A stretch of DNA of 64,000 nt. Origin: Anisakis pegreffii (lineage: Eukaryota; Nematoda; Chromadorea; Rhabditida; Anisakidae). The stretch covers positions 1 to 64,000 of the forward strand of contig JAPYMA010000174.1 in NCBI GenBank assembly GCA_035041965.1, read 5' to 3'. The notes below the pieces were generated by a model that saw nothing but the letters and a program-made list of their open reading frames with translations, ran no database searches and was not told where the DNA came from. Below, one piece after another: positions 12,264 to 33,900 of this stretch (position 1 is the first letter of the stretch; every line of letters begins with the position of its first letter). The position numbers and the translations under genes are program-made.

Positions 12264-13561
12264 GAAGACTTCCTTGTTCGCTTGTAGTGAACACGAAAGT
12301 ATCTGGTCGAATTTGATCTTGCTGTCGTCATATCTGTGCTGTTTTGTTTTTTTTGAAGATATAAAATAAGGTTTATTCATATTGTAAGTAAAGATGCGTT
12401 TGTATGTGTACGCTCACCTCGTCTCTTGTCATTTTTATATAACTTGAATTTGCTTCATGTTTCAAATATTCTTTAAATGAACAACTCGGCTCACGAGTTC
12501 TTCATCCAGAAGCGATTCGTATTGTATTCTGTACGACTGTACGATTACGACCTTGTGTCCAGTTGTGGTGATCAATTGCATTACCTAATTTTCAGAGCTT
12601 AGAAACTTAACAAATTCAATTTGGCCTGTCTTTACCTGAAAGAATACGAAGGTTTGCATTCACTGCATAAGATTCGAGAAAGTTTCTTACTTGATCTGTA
12701 AGCCATCGATATGAGCGGTTCTTTCTCAAATATACCCTCAACACAACAGAACAGTCAGTACAAAACGAAACAATGCGATTGACATTTTTACTTGTGTTGT
12801 AATGTTGTTTACGCGTGCTCGCTCGGTATTTGATGCAGTCTTATTTCATTGATTTAATTATATGTTAAAAATGGTATATCATGTCCGTCTTAAATCATAA
12901 TTAATTTCTACTGTCCAGCATAACGTGGAGCCAATTTTTCATCTATTCCCTACCGGTTTATTCTCGGCCGGTTATTTTTCACTTTTTGTTCAACCCTTCT
13001 AGGCGTTTGCATTATTTCATTATTGAAGAACATTTATTTAAAATTTTTACACGTTGACAGGAATCATCAATGAAATAATACAAAATAAGGAACACTTTAT
13101 TTCATTCTGTTTCAGAGCTAATTAAACACATATTTATAAGGTACTTAAGTGAATAATTTAGTAACACTTCACTGAAGTAATCAAAACATAATGATATAAT
13201 CATCATTCGACTGCAGCATTAATAATAATCAATAAATTATCAATTTCATATCTCCTTGTTCGTATCGTTTTGAATATTTTATCACATCATATTTATTTTC
13301 AATTCAGTCCGTTTGTTTACTGTTATTGTCCTGCCTGTAAATTCCTTATTTATTATGGTGTCATTTAATGTTTCTTCAATGATTCACTCACTTATAAATA
13401 ATCTTCTTATGATAATTTGACACTCACATCCTCTTACAAAACACTTTCTTAGCCTTTGAATTAGACACTAACAATGACAACAGTAATAACACTGATAGTG
13501 AGCCCTCTATGCAATAAAATTTTACTAACGCATACTGATATTTGAGTCATCTTTCTGATTT
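12264..13561. other. Convergent intergenic region between GSKIP and PDCD10
   Basis: AT-rich sequence between the 3' ends of two convergent genes. It would hold both 3' UTRs; ATAAAATAAGG at about 12361 is a possible variant poly(A) signal for GSKIP. No gene or notable repeat is seen. Confidence 0.5.
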
Positions 13562-15117
13562 TTAATCTCTTTTCAATTCTATTTCTAAGAGAATAAGAGA
13601 ACATAGTTGACTGTTTAGAATCAGATGCATAATGGTGAATATAATTAAGTAATTGATTGAATGAAATCTAACTTTTTTGAGTTTATCGCGTACAGTTTTG
13701 ATGATTAGTGTTGTTTGGAAGATAAGTTGGTTGGCCGATATGGATACCTTTAAATGGGAAATTGCTTGATTGATTTCATTTTCATTCTTTAATTTGTTCC
13801 ATTCCAATAAAGTATTAAAGTGTTGCATAAAAATAACAAACACACTAAAATAGTTGAAAAAATCAAAATTTCAACGGACGAATGAAGAAAACCTGAGTGG
13901 CGTTCTGATCGCGGAAATATTCCTTTAGTGTATTACTGAATCGTTTCGAGTAGTGCACGAACTCTCGTTTACGCTTCTCAACGGCTGAAAAATTGAAATG
14001 TTCTGAGGTCATCGTTGAGTAATAATAGCAGTAATAATAATAATAAAATAATAATGATAAGATACTATTGATAATGATAATATCAAGAAAACGAACACTG
14101 CTGTGCACTTGACGGTACGACTTTCATGACCGCATTTGTGGCGTCGAGTAATTTTTTAATTGAAGATGCAATTTCTTTGATAGTTTCTAAGAAAGTCCTT
14201 CGATCGGACATTTCGTCAGGTACACGAGCTAGTACACGACGTAAGGCGATTGCTCTGCAACAACAACAACTCGCCACTCTTCACTCGATGCATTTCAAGG
14301 CTTCACCACATGATATTTTAAATTTCACTATTTTCAAACATAATTCAATAGCAAATATTCACCTCTTTGACAACTCAATGAATTGAGGCTCTTTTGCTAA
14401 TGGTAATTCTAGATCATCAGTGGGCGCATTGGCTTGCATTCGAAGATATGCTTCCTGAAAGTGTGATGGATGACATTATCCGTTCGTAAGGTGTTAAGCT
14501 TCTTTAATGATAAAAAACAAAAATTTTTAGATTCGAGTGGTTAATTATGCGGTTGTTTTCACTCGGATACGCAATTGTTTTACGAGTGAAATACAGGAAA
14601 AGTGAGAATACAATCAATTGTTAAAAACCTGTAGGTTGATATTCAGTTTTGAGTCGTTGAGGATAATTTTTGTGAAGTCGAAAAGAAACGACGGAGAGGC
14701 AATTTCGGCGTTCCGCATTATTTCACGTAGACTCTGAAAATGTTCAACAACAATACAAATTCATCAAAACCAAATCGATGGGAATTTACAAAAAGAAGCG
14801 ATTTTTTGAGTTGTTTCTTTGAGAAGTTTCGTACTATTTTCTTGCTTCTTTCATTTACAAGTGCAGAACTTAACGATGAAATTTATTGGTGTAATAGCAT
14901 TTGCTCGAAGACACACGAATCTAGTTTGACTCATTCATCGATTAGGCAAATCATTCAAAATCATAAGTAATGAGTGAATTAACAAACGACACACTTGAAG
15001 AAGCTGTACAGCGTTCGGATTATCTCGTCGGCTTTGCATCACTCTTTCAATAACACCACTGATCAGACATTGATATGTCATTGCACCCAAATTACCGCCT
15101 TCTTCACTCATATTCAT
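13562..15117 (-). CDS. Programmed cell death protein 10 (CCM3) homologue
   Basis: Six exons read right to left: 15117-14995, 14733-14629, 14454-14363, 14254-14109, 13984-13893, 13747-13562, all in phase, giving 247 residues. Family blocks appear in order: EAYLRMQANAPTDDLELPL; ALRRVLARVPDEMSDRRTF followed by LETIKEIASSIKKLLDATN; EKRKREFVHYSKRFSNTLKE then YFRD; and SANQLIFQTTLIIKTVRDKL, matching the end of the human protein. PDCD10 dimerises through its N-terminal helices and uses its FAT-H domain to bridge GCK-III kinases to STRIPAK. The start ATG at 15117 lies one base after an acceptor-like TTCATTCAG, favouring it over the upstream ATG at 15132. The reading frame runs about 35 residues past the human C-terminus, so a further 3' splice (AAA|GTTAGA) is possible. 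Confidence 0.9.
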
Positions 15118-15127
15118 TCTGAATGAA
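15118..15127 (-). promoter_or_regulatory. Acceptor-like site directly before the PDCD10 start
   Basis: On the minus strand TTCATTCAG ends at 15119, leaving one base before ATG AAT ATG. A 3' splice site this close to the initiator is typical of nematode spliced-leader trans-splicing; a 5' UTR intron is the alternative. Confidence 0.45.
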
Positions 15128-15133
15128 GGCAAA

Positions 15134-15552
15134 TTTCATCATCAAAACTTTAAAAAAAGCAAAAAACCTGCTTAAACCGGCAAAAAGTCGGTAACGATGA
15201 AGAATTCATCTAAAGTAAACAACGACCCAACAATCAATTCACAAACCATACATTACTACAAATTACATATTTAAGAGTGTTAAACGTCATTTGATGAATT
15301 GTTTATTGTACTGGCGATAATATGATGCACACGCTCAATTTATACGTGATGTCAACGATAAGACAGTGATAATGATAAGGGAGAACATTTATGAATACTA
15401 CTCACTGATTATAACTGACGCGATTGATTGCGCTCTTTCTCGGTTTTTGCACTCGATGCGTTCAAATGACGCAGTTTCTAGTCGGAGAATCTGAGATGAG
15501 AGAAGATCGTGAAGCACAAGAATAAGAGAAACCGGTAAATCAACTCTTACAG
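15134..15552. other. Short intergenic region upstream of PDCD10
   Basis: Probable promoter side of PDCD10. The sequence is A/T-rich with no recognised gene. It ends at the left terminus of an inverted-repeat element. Confidence 0.4.
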
Positions 15553-15771
15553 TTTTGCTGATAACGGGCACCACTGCGCGCAGGTGCTTAGATCACCACT
15601 TTGCGTCGATGTGTATCAATGTAATTTGAAGTCAAATCAGGAGTATGCTTAAGCTTAGACTTACGCTTAGCCCAGTGATGAGGCTAACCCATAGGCTTCG
15701 ACTTATGTGTGAAGTGTATGAGCACACGAGCATCTGCGATAACAGTGCGGTGGCGCCCGTTATCAGCAAAA
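15553..15771. mobile_element. MITE-like element of 219 bp with terminal inverted repeats
   Basis: The left end TTTTGCTGATAACGGGCACC and the right end GGCGCCCGTTATCAGCAAAA are inverted over about 25 bases with one or two mismatches. The interior contains a second partial palindrome built on CTTAAGCTTAGACTTACGCT. There is no open frame for a transposase, so it is non-autonomous. Its ends differ from those of the element at 10884, so it is a separate family. Confidence 0.8.
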
Positions 15772-16442
15772 GTGCCGAGAAACCTATCTGACCATAACTA
15801 AAGTGGATTCATTTAGTTGAAAGGTTTGAGGTTTGCATGAATTTTTTGATTGAATTTCATTCATTTCAGATTTCAGTTGTAAATCTCCACTTAATTGATG
15901 AAAGTCTCATGAAAATTGCTACAGGTATCACACATTTTAAATAAATAAACTGTAGGAGTTGATGCTTGAGCAGTAGTGAATGCGGCGAGATCAATACAGC
16001 GGAACGTTTTAATCAAAATAACTCCCGGAAAAGAGAATTAACTTGTCAAAATTAGTTCCACTATGCAGGTGAGCGGCCGTTGGCGAGTGGTTAGGGGAGG
16101 GCAGAGGTGTGTGTGGCGATTCGTCCACCAAAGATTGTTGAAATGAAGTTTAACGGGCGATTCGCAGCGCGATTTCAGCATTTTCAACATTCCGCTGTGA
16201 AATGGAACGGAGCGATTTGGCGTCGCGCTTGCATGAGCCATACATTATTATTGATTCTGTCGAGTGGAATTGCACTCGTTTTTGCTTTAAATTTTGTTGA
16301 TCCTGCACGAAATCGTTCTAAACTCCATGTTAATGTGCATTTTCTAGTGCTTTTTAAGCTGAATTGTCGTTAATTGTAGACTCGTTACTGCGTGTTTTTC
16401 TTTGATGATGAAATTGAGTCATCGTTTTGTTTTTGTCTTTCA
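15772..16442. other. Upstream region of the RanBP3-like gene
   Basis: About 670 bases, AT-rich except for 16070-16250. It contains an 88-residue open frame at 16107-16373 without recognised similarity; it may be chance or 5' UTR/promoter sequence. No other feature is seen. Confidence 0.4.
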
Positions 16443-16443
16443 G
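16436..16443 (+). promoter_or_regulatory. Acceptor-like site before the RanBP3-like start
   Basis: TCTTTCAG ends at 16443 and the ATG is at 16446, only two bases later. This is the preferred acceptor of this genome and suits a spliced-leader trans-splice or the end of a 5' UTR intron; it supports 16446 as the true start. Confidence 0.55.
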
Positions 16444-16445
16444 TG

Positions 16446-18323
16446 ATGGCGTCCAAGAAGCCAGTCGTTTTCAAATCATCCAAACTGTCAACGGCGGCCG
16501 ATCAACTGTGGAGTGCTAGCAAGAATGAATTCAAACCAGCCGACAAGAGCAATTCAATAAAATTGGATTTGGGAAAAACGCTCACCAATGATAAATCGGG
16601 TGGTACGAAACTGAACACTGATTTGGCGACAACGAAAGGCTTTGTGTTCGGCTTCAAACTCACTGAACGGGTTACGTTTGATAGTAAGGTGAGCATTTGA
16701 AATGTTCTGATTTATAATATTTGCATCATCTCAAGTAATTTTCTCAAGTAATTCAACTGAACTGTTTGCTGTAAGCAACGACCAAGCTGAACTTCTTGAC
16801 GTGTATCTAAAGCTTGACATTTTTTGTAGGCACGTGAGAAGAGTGAAACAGAGAACGGTACGAAGAAAGAACCGCTCAGTTGTGATGACGACAATTCAGC
16901 GCCGAAACCAGTTTCAGCCGTATTCGAAGAGATTCAAAAGAAGGGAACCACTTCGTCATTTTTGGCCGCAGATAAGAATCAATATGTTAGTTGTTTTCTG
17001 TTTGATGATAACTTCGGAATTTCATTACTTTCCCCATTCTGAATAAGTTCACTGCATATCTTCATAAGGCACGAATGTTGTCAACGAAATTTTTATTGTG
17101 AATATGTTGGTGTGTGAGTAAATGAGTGGTTGATATATCCCGTATCAAATTAAGGAGGAGGAAAGTGCGTCAACGTCGTCATCGAAACTGAAGGAATCAG
17201 CCGATGAAGCAGAAACGCAACGTCGTGAATCTGCGGCTACGAAATCTTCTGAGCATGTTGATGTTTCTACTGGAGAAGAGAACGAAGTGAACATCCATCA
17301 TGTAAGCGTGTTATTCGATCATTGTTATATCAGTAATAATTGATGGCGCCATATTCATCGTTTAACTCGTGACGATACGTGACTCAGAATGAGTTTATAT
17401 ATTTCGAAAAACTGTTTAGTTGAACTAGAAATAATGAGAAGAATAGTTGTAGTAATGGAAGTGAAGATAGTGGTGGTAATGTTGATGATGGTAGTGATAA
17501 AATGGTAATAATAATAATAATGAGCGGAGTTTTCATAAGATTAATTTAAAGGCAATGTGCAAACTGCATTCGTTCGATATCAACACGAAATCATGGCATG
17601 AACGTGGTATGAGCTCAGTGCGAATCAATCGTATCGATGAAGAGCCAACTGCACACTATCGGATCGGTGATTTCTTCAGTTCCATCTTTGTTTTGGTTTA
17701 TTTTTGCAATAATTGTGGATCACAATTCGATTTTGAAAATGCCTCAGAAGTTGCTTTTTCGTTGGACTTTCAATAAATTTCTTGTGCAATTTTAGTCGGT
17801 CGCTCAATGGGTAATCAACGCGTAGTGCTGAATTCGCGACTGTTCACCGGCATGGTGCTGGAGAAGGTCTCAGCAAAACGTATTAAATTTTCTGCAACAA
17901 CACCGGATTCTGAGCTACCTGTTCTATTCCTCACCACGGTTGGTTGATTTTCTAGTTTGGAAAACATCTCTTTCTAGTTGTTTGAATGTATAGTTGCTTT
18001 GGTTGTGGTTATTTATTTGTTCAAATGTCTCATGAAGATGTCTCTTCAAATGATTTTACTTATGATTCAGTTGTTAATCAACACGGAGCTCTTACATCCA
18101 TCTTGAGAATTATACGGACATGCAGGCGAACTTTATGTTTACTAAACTTCAGGCGTCTGAATTTGTCACAGAGCAGTTGTTCTCGAAATTGTCTGAAATC
18201 GTTAAGCCGAGAAAAGAAGAAGAACAATCGAGGAAGCGAAAGGCATCAAGCGAAATGGCTGCTGGTGATACGGATGACGCTACGAGTACTAAAACTGATG
18301 CACCCAAGAAGTCCACCTCCTAA
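16446..18323 (+). CDS. Ran-binding protein 3 (RanBP3)-like, RanBD1 domain
   Basis: Six exons, 16446-16688, 16830-16985, 17155-17301, 17552-17666, 17796-17938, 18126-18323, all in phase, encode 333 residues. The N-terminal half is polar and disordered, with the short GFVFGFKLTERVTF segment that precedes the Ran domain in RanBP3 and resembles its FG-type FVFGxNxxERV motif, followed by acidic Ser/Glu-rich sequence. Exons 4-6 carry the Ran-binding domain: CKLHSFDINTKSWHERGMSS, VRINRID, then RVVLNSRLFTGMVLEKVS and an aromatic helix ending ASEFVTEQLFSKL. A basic tail (KPRKEEEQSRKRKAS) could be a nuclear localisation signal. Vertebrate RanBP3 is a nuclear cofactor of CRM1/exportin-1 export. This copy is shorter than vertebrate RanBP3; another RanBD family member is the alternative. 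Confidence 0.85.
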
Positions 18324-21300
18324 CACTAATGAAATGAAACAAAATACGTAAAAATGCAAAAGAATTATTGCCATTTTTTCCTGAATTCTAGAGATTATAA
18401 AAAATTTGCCTCATTCGGTCGTCTCTTTTGCAGTGTTTTATTTATTTTTTTGTTTTGGTTCATCACCGATGTGTCTGTTTTTGTGTCGGTCTGTGACTCT
18501 GTCTCTGTTTCACTCTCGTAATTTAACCGGTTTCTCAGGACTTATGAAAGTTTTAGAAGTGCATATACAGATCAATCAATAGTATATTCATTCAAGTATG
18601 CGTTATGTCTTTTTTGAATCAATTTTTTGTTGGTGTTTTCGATCGCTCGTTCGTTTGTATCTGTTTGTTCTCTTTGTGCTGTATTTGTATGTGTTTTTGG
18701 TTGCCCAATGTGATTGAAAAATAGTTTTTCGGTTCAATTAAACGGGAAGAAGTGGAAGAGCTAAAAGTTGAGGTAGCGGAATCAGTAGAGTGGCCGTCCG
18801 TAACTGTTGTTTTCGGTGGGTAATGGTGACTTTCGAGCCGGGTATGAACCCATCCGAGAGCAAATCGTCATCGAGAGGAACGTCGACACAAAAAATGGGG
18901 TAACTTAGACGAGGGACAAAAAGTTGGAGAATATTAGCATGTTAGCGGGCTCCGAGCATCTCGATGAGCAACACTACGTGGCACAGTGATAGTGAAATTT
19001 GATCAGAATTTTGCATAAAGGCTCATTTTGTTAGCTATATGTAAATGCTCATTGTCAGTACAAAAGTTTCGACAGTGGATGTGTATTCGAATTGCTTGCT
19101 CATTGATTCGTTTCGTCGTTTTTTTTTCGGATTCATTCTTGTCTCTTATCAAATATTTTATCGATCCGACTTTGTTTTTGCTTTTGTTCGGTTGATAGTT
19201 TTCGATTTATAATCGCTTTATATTGCAATTTTGAAGCTTTCTTAATGTTCATCAATATTGATCATTTTCTTGTTTGTAACGATTCTCGTCGTTTTTTTGA
19301 TGATGATTTGTGATGTGTTATGAACTGTAATTTAGGGGCGAATGTGAGGAATCGGTGAGGCGAGGGGGGGGAGGGTATATAGGAGATCAGCGGGGAATAA
19401 AAATATCTACAACGGTCCTGTTGTACAGTGGGGAGAAGTTTCCATAGATGTGTTGTGGCCTATTGGTTACTGGAATGACGAAAATGAGGCCTGAGGCTTC
19501 ATCTTTTACGTCCCATCTCTAATATATCAGGTTTAAAGATTTGATAAATTTCTTTGGCAGTTAGTTCTGCAAGAAGAATGATTCTGCAACAGACAAAAAT
19601 TTTATTGTAAAAATCTACAGGCGAATGAAATATTGCAAAATACAGATTGATGATTACGTTACGTGGTATTTATGATTGCAGTGAAACAAAAATATTCTTT
19701 TCTGTTTTTTTAATAATCGATTTTCAATCCTCTAAGAGAAATATTCCAAAATATTAGTTTCTACTACATCAGCGATTCTGATAAAAATCTGTTGTATAGA
19801 TATTGTTGGTGGTTTGAAAGAGCAGTGTTTTTTGAATAATTCCTTCATAACGCCAACATTTTCATTGAATCGTTTTTGAAATTTTCCAGTCCCAACTACC
19901 ATAAACCCAACAAATTTCATTGATGTTTTTTGTTGTATATGGCATAAATTTGTCAACGTTATGCAGTTATCATTTTTACTGACTTCAGTGTGTTCTGTAA
20001 TTTTTTCCGTTCCATTCTCTTATCATTCATATTGCGTTTTAATCCAGTTTTATCTTATTAAAAAAATTTTTTTCAACTCTTTTATTGTGTGTTCCAACGG
20101 TATTTATACACACATACAAACACGCACACAAATATGTCCCTCGATAGGCCACGTATTGATCAATATGAATTGTGATCTATTGATTTATTTGATCGTCAAA
20201 CAAAAAGTTTATAAACCAATTCAGTTATAACGTATTTTCGTCATAACGTACGAGCGCTTTAGTTCTCTTCGAAAATCATCATGAAAAAATTGTGTTGGAG
20301 TGAGTGCGTGAATGAGAATATTTGAACATATTGCGCGTTGTGTGACAAATGGATTTTTGCTCAAAAATGTGCACTGTTGTTGTCAATTTTTCATTGTAAT
20401 TTATGTGGAAGAGATTTTCTTCAGTTGAATTTTTAAAATGTTGGAAAACAGCTGAAATTATTTCGGCCACTGAATTCAGGAATTTTTAACTAATAGTAAA
20501 GCACGAAACGACTAGGAAATCGCCTGTAAGCTACGCTTCCAATGGATTGATTGCAGTGTTAGGATTAAACTTGAAAATTCGATTGCTTATCAAAAATCAG
20601 AAAGACGATTAATCGAATAGGAATAGTAAAGCAGATTGAATTAGCTTTCAAAAAAGAAGACGTTCAGTTGATCAAATGGTCTTAAGCTGTGACGAAATCA
20701 ATCGGAGTGATCTTATATGACGCACTTTATTTCATGAGCACAAGCAAACAACTCTAGCACTTTGTAAATCTCATTTCATCTGTTAACTTTATCGTTAGAG
20801 TCATTGTGAAACAAACAAAAACATTTGCCCATATAACTTCTTATCATTGTTTTATCATTTCACCATTGTTATCAGTTAAACGTATTGAGAACTGAGGATT
20901 TTGCTTCGAATGTCACTTTGCGTTAGTGTGAAAATAAATTAGTTTCACATTAACATTGTCACAGCTTCGCATTCATTTTTATTTTCATTTTATAGTCTTC
21001 AGTTTGATTTTCGATACCACTTTTTGATGCGGTAGTAAATGTCAGAAAGTGGGCAGAAGTTGCTCTCGTTGATGATGTTAATAAATTGATCATTCATAAA
21101 CCGGAATTATTTATTTGTTTTCGCAACAAAATCACTTCTGTGATATGACAAGACAGTGACGATTCAATTCATCAGTGTTTGTTTCCACCAAAAAGTTGAC
21201 TTTTGTTCAGAGTTGGAAATTTTCATTCCGAATTGAAAATTTCATCGATTCACTTTTCTAGTTTCATTTTCTGTCACCATTAATTGAGTGTTAAGAACAC

Positions 21301-22795
21301 TAACAATAAGAGAAAGCGACGTATTTGTTTCTCTTTATTCGTGATCGTCATGAAATTGTGGTACCTTGTTCGAGCAAGATTATTGATAATTCGAATGTTG
21401 TTTATTCGAATGTTGACTTGTTTTTGCTTTCGTTTTTCTTTGCGAGATTGATCTAGAAAGATTCATGCAAATTGTTGCTCTTCAAAATGTGTGCGTTTCA
21501 TAACAGTCGATCGCACCATTCACACAAATTCATTGGTCTCCCGCGATCAGAACAACCGATTCTCTTGAACTGAACATCTGCTGAAGCTCTTCTAGTACAG
21601 GTTTGTCCTTGTGCAAGTGTACAAGGCGACTTTGTGATATTCTCACTTTTGGAATGAAATGAAACCAATTGAGATTTTGCACCCTAGAAGTCATCAAACT
21701 GCTCAGTAGAGTTCAATTCACCATTGCAGCCTCTAACCTGAAGATGATACTCGCTACAGCGTCTAAAAGCGATCAGCTGAGCCGTTAAGCAGTAGGTATC
21801 ACTAATTTCTGTTATTGCGCACATCTGTTGATAAATAACTTAAATCGTTTAAATAACATGCGAGTGAATTTCTAAAGTCATTTTAAATGAATAAGTCGGT
21901 TATCATTTTCAATATTAGTGCGACAAAGTCAAGATGCTCCAAAGATATTCGTAAAATGATGATTTGAAATAAGAAAGTGGTGCTCGGCTGCTCTTGCTTA
22001 ATTCGCAACTACTTATGGTACAGCTGTGAATTGTGGAATTGCATCGCCACTTCCTCATCAAGCAAAACTCGTCTTCAGTCAGTTTGATAACCACCGAGTC
22101 CATTTCCATTTGATAACATCACCACTCAGCATTCTTATCATTCTCAATAACTCAAATCAACAACCATCGTGTAGTTGTTGTTTGATCTTCGCAATCAAAA
22201 CATCACGCTCGTATGTGCCATATCAAGCAATATGTTCCCATCTCAATCGCATTGCCTTACACGTCTACGTCAATGTCAATTACTTTACAGTCTAAATGAT
22301 GATGTTCAGTAATTTCTCATTCGTAATGATTAAAGAATGATCAATTGAATTGCTGATGCCAGTTCCACGCTTCCATTGCTCATTCCGTAAGGAAGTTGCA
22401 AGTTTCAAAATTATTATTTCAAAAATTTTGTCATCAGCAACACAATCGATCACGATTAGTTAGGCTCACAGTCAGTTCCAAGCTTCAGAAAGTGCTTAAC
22501 ATTAAAATGTCATTAAAATAATGAATAGAACGTATCTTCATCGTTTCCAAGCAGTCAATTTATCAGTGTAATTTCCAATCGCTTTATAATGTGCTGCTGA
22601 ATTGTACGTTCGAATTCATGCATAGCTTTATTTATGTACTGTTTTATAAGAGTACTAACAATGAAAATAACTTTAAAGGGTATTTGTAGCAGAAACACCC
22701 AGAAATTGGCACCACCACTAGAGTTACTACCAAGTCTACTTGAATCGTCAAAATTCTCCATCCATCCGTTCATCACTTAATAATCGCCCATCACA
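18324..22795. other. 4.5-kb intergenic region with no recognised gene
   Basis: AT-rich with only short random open frames on both strands. A purine-rich G run lies near 19360-19375. A less AT-rich patch lies at 18770-19000 but shows no coding frame or tRNA fold. The stretch includes the 3' UTR of the RanBP3-like gene and the promoter of GLDC. Confidence 0.55.
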
Positions 22796-30925
<8,130 letters not shown>

Positions 30926-33900
30926 ACTCCTAAATAGATAATCTAATTCTAATAATTTTTAGTAAATTATTTCAACTCATTCACTTAAATCCACTCATTG
31001 ATTTACTTCACTTATAGGGCTTTTAACTTCGTATTTTATTCTGTAAATTATCGATCACTTCAATATGTTCTCGCGTGCTAGTCGAAGCAGTTTTTTCACT
31101 GAACTTCTAAAGTCGGATTCATTTTCGAATGCCATATTTCAACGGAAATTTTTAACGATCAGTGTAATCTCGAACAAATAAGTCACGTTGAAATTTTCGC
31201 AAAAAAACTGTGAATTCTTCACAAACAATATTTTTACATACTTGTTTTTTGTGTTGTTCTAGGTTTTCTCACTAATTTTCATTGCGTTTTTTGCACTTAC
31301 TTGATTTTTCGAATGCCTTCGCCTATTTTTTTCAACAATCAATCAAATTTCCTATCATTGGAAACGAGTATTTTTATGAACGAGAGCAAGCAAGAGTGTC
31401 GTGCAAATGTGTATCTTGTTAAGTGATACCTTTAATACAACAATGTTTTGTGATCAGTGATATGTTGCGTTGTGTTATCTCTCAAGACTGAGTTCGTCGT
31501 TCCTTACCAATTGTCAGTGCAGGTGATAATAATAACAATGATTTTAGTATACGGTTGTATGCTAGCAGCTTTTGTGCGATGCTCTGTGATTGATTTTGTT
31601 CGGTTTGATTTTTTGGATGATTTTTATCGTTTCAAAATTTGACTACATTTAATAGGATTTAATAGGTCTGTTTTGTTATTTATTAAGTGTTTCAATTGAA
31701 CATTATCATCGATCCACATGCAGCAATCGTGATTGAACGTTCACAATCTGTATAATAGGCGTCGTATCAAAACTGATTTATTTATTAACATTCTTCAAAT
31801 ATTATCTCCTTTTTTCCGAAGTGCTCAACGCAACCAACATTCAATTCAATGTGTATTTCATTGTTATCATTAGATTAAACAACCAAACAAACGCTCAATC
31901 GATCACAAATGATGTTGTTCATGTCACTAAGTCAAATAAAAATTATTTGAAAATGTAATAAAGTTTCAAAAAAATTCCTTTTGATTGTCTTCAATGCATG
32001 AAAATGAACGCAAAAATATCAAATGCTCACAATCAGCGTTTTGCAATGATGTGTTCGAATGTTCAGCGAAAAGTACCCGTAGACAAGTGAATTTGCCTTA
32101 GACAATGGCGTTTTCAGTAACTGTAACAGAAAAGGGTACACCCTTTGATACCCGTAATTAACCCATTCATGATCACAATTGTAAAATGGTTTATAAGCGA
32201 AAAAATTAAACATCTCGGACGATTTTGACTTGAATAATGCTCTGATTAACTCATAATGATAAATTATTCCGAAGTATGAATGTTATGATATGAGCAATTT
32301 TGAGTACCCTACAGAAACACCAATCATAAGATCTGTTATCATTGGTTTGAATGTAATCGAACGTAAACCTACCAACGGAGTCCTTCCTTGGAACAAGCTT
32401 TCAGCATTTCAATTACAACAAGCGATAAAATTTGACAATTACTTTATTTTCAGTGATATCTACATGCAATTGTCCTGTATAGTAGTATATGAAATTGTCT
32501 CATTACCTGGATTACCTGGATTGGCCAGGCTATCAAACGTTTGTAACGTTGCTGGCCACAATGCTCGCGCTTCCGTGCACACTGTTTTAGCCTCAATTTA
32601 CGCCACCCCGCTGGTTAGGCGAGCAGGCCAACCGAACACAACCGAGTAATTAATTAGTTGCCGTGAATACTTTGCATAATTAATCGTAGCCAAATATCAA
32701 TCCAATAAATAATCATAACTCTAATAAAATAAATATTCCGCCGATCGCTCACAGCGATTGACAAAACAACCACTCAATGTCCAAGTAACTATAATAAATT
32801 GTCTTATATAGTATATAAAGTAGTACATGAATAGTGCTTTATATGAAATTGTTTGTGAAATCTATTGGTGAAACCATCATAAAATTGTGGATCATTTTTG
32901 AGCAATCGCTAGATCATACGCTTAAAAATGAAAGTTGAGGCAAGCAATGAGCTGGAAAATCCTAAACAAAGTAAGGTAAACCAACAAACTTATGGAAAAG
33001 TGAGTGAATCGGGAAGGATTAGTTGACTTCATTTCATTTTGGTGTTCAGTATTATAGATCAAGTGCTGCTGCTGCTATTTTGGTTTATTTGGTTTTACGC
33101 TAAAATGAATCACTTATCCGAGTTAGTCAGTGCTCTATTTACCAATTTTTATTAATCCGTTATATTTTTTGGACGTTATCCATGTTGTAAGTACTACTCG
33201 CGATGAATAAAATGACGAAGTGCATACTAGAGGTGATGATATTCTCAAAATAAAATATTACTGATTAAGAAAGAGAACAGAGACATTCGAGACGTTGATC
33301 GTTTGTGAGTGTAATAATGAGTCAGACAGTCAACTGTTAACTTGAAGCTCTTCGATCATCTAGTCATTAGCTCGAACTGCCACTGCCACTTTATCTTCGA
33401 CTAACTGTTGACTCGATCTGAGGTGTTGCTCATCAAAGATGCTCGCTCTCGCTTACTCTAAGATCTTGTTGATTCAGTGCAAAAACTCAAGCAGCCATTT
33501 GATCGAATTGATGATCATTCTCGTTCTTTTCGCTCTTGTTTTCTAGTCTTACTAACCAATATATCTCTCCAAATGCCTTTATCCACCATAACATATGTTT
33601 GATTTTTTTGGTGTAAGCAAATGTGTTGTTCCATTATGAGTGTTTCGTAAGAAGTTCGAATTTGAAGTTCGAAGTGCCTAATTCGAGAAATTATTAATAG
33701 CAATAAGGATTTAATGGGATCAGTGGAACAGAAAATGGATGGTATTCCCAGTACTGCTTTCCAATTATTTGAGGAACACTTTGCTTTTATGAGACTGTTT
33801 CATACTTCCTCTGTCATACACCTATTCATACCTCTTGATATCATGTTATCGTGATGATGATGAAGAAATTTTGATTTGATATCACCATTCACGAATTGTT

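Noticed and set aside
16107..16373. 88-residue frame upstream of the RanBP3-like start
   Set aside because: No family features and no splice link to exon 1; the acceptor two bases before the ATG makes it more likely intron or promoter.
18780..18990. Less AT-rich patch with GGGTATGAACCC, considered as RNA gene
   Set aside because: The small inverted repeat does not extend into a cloverleaf or other known RNA fold.
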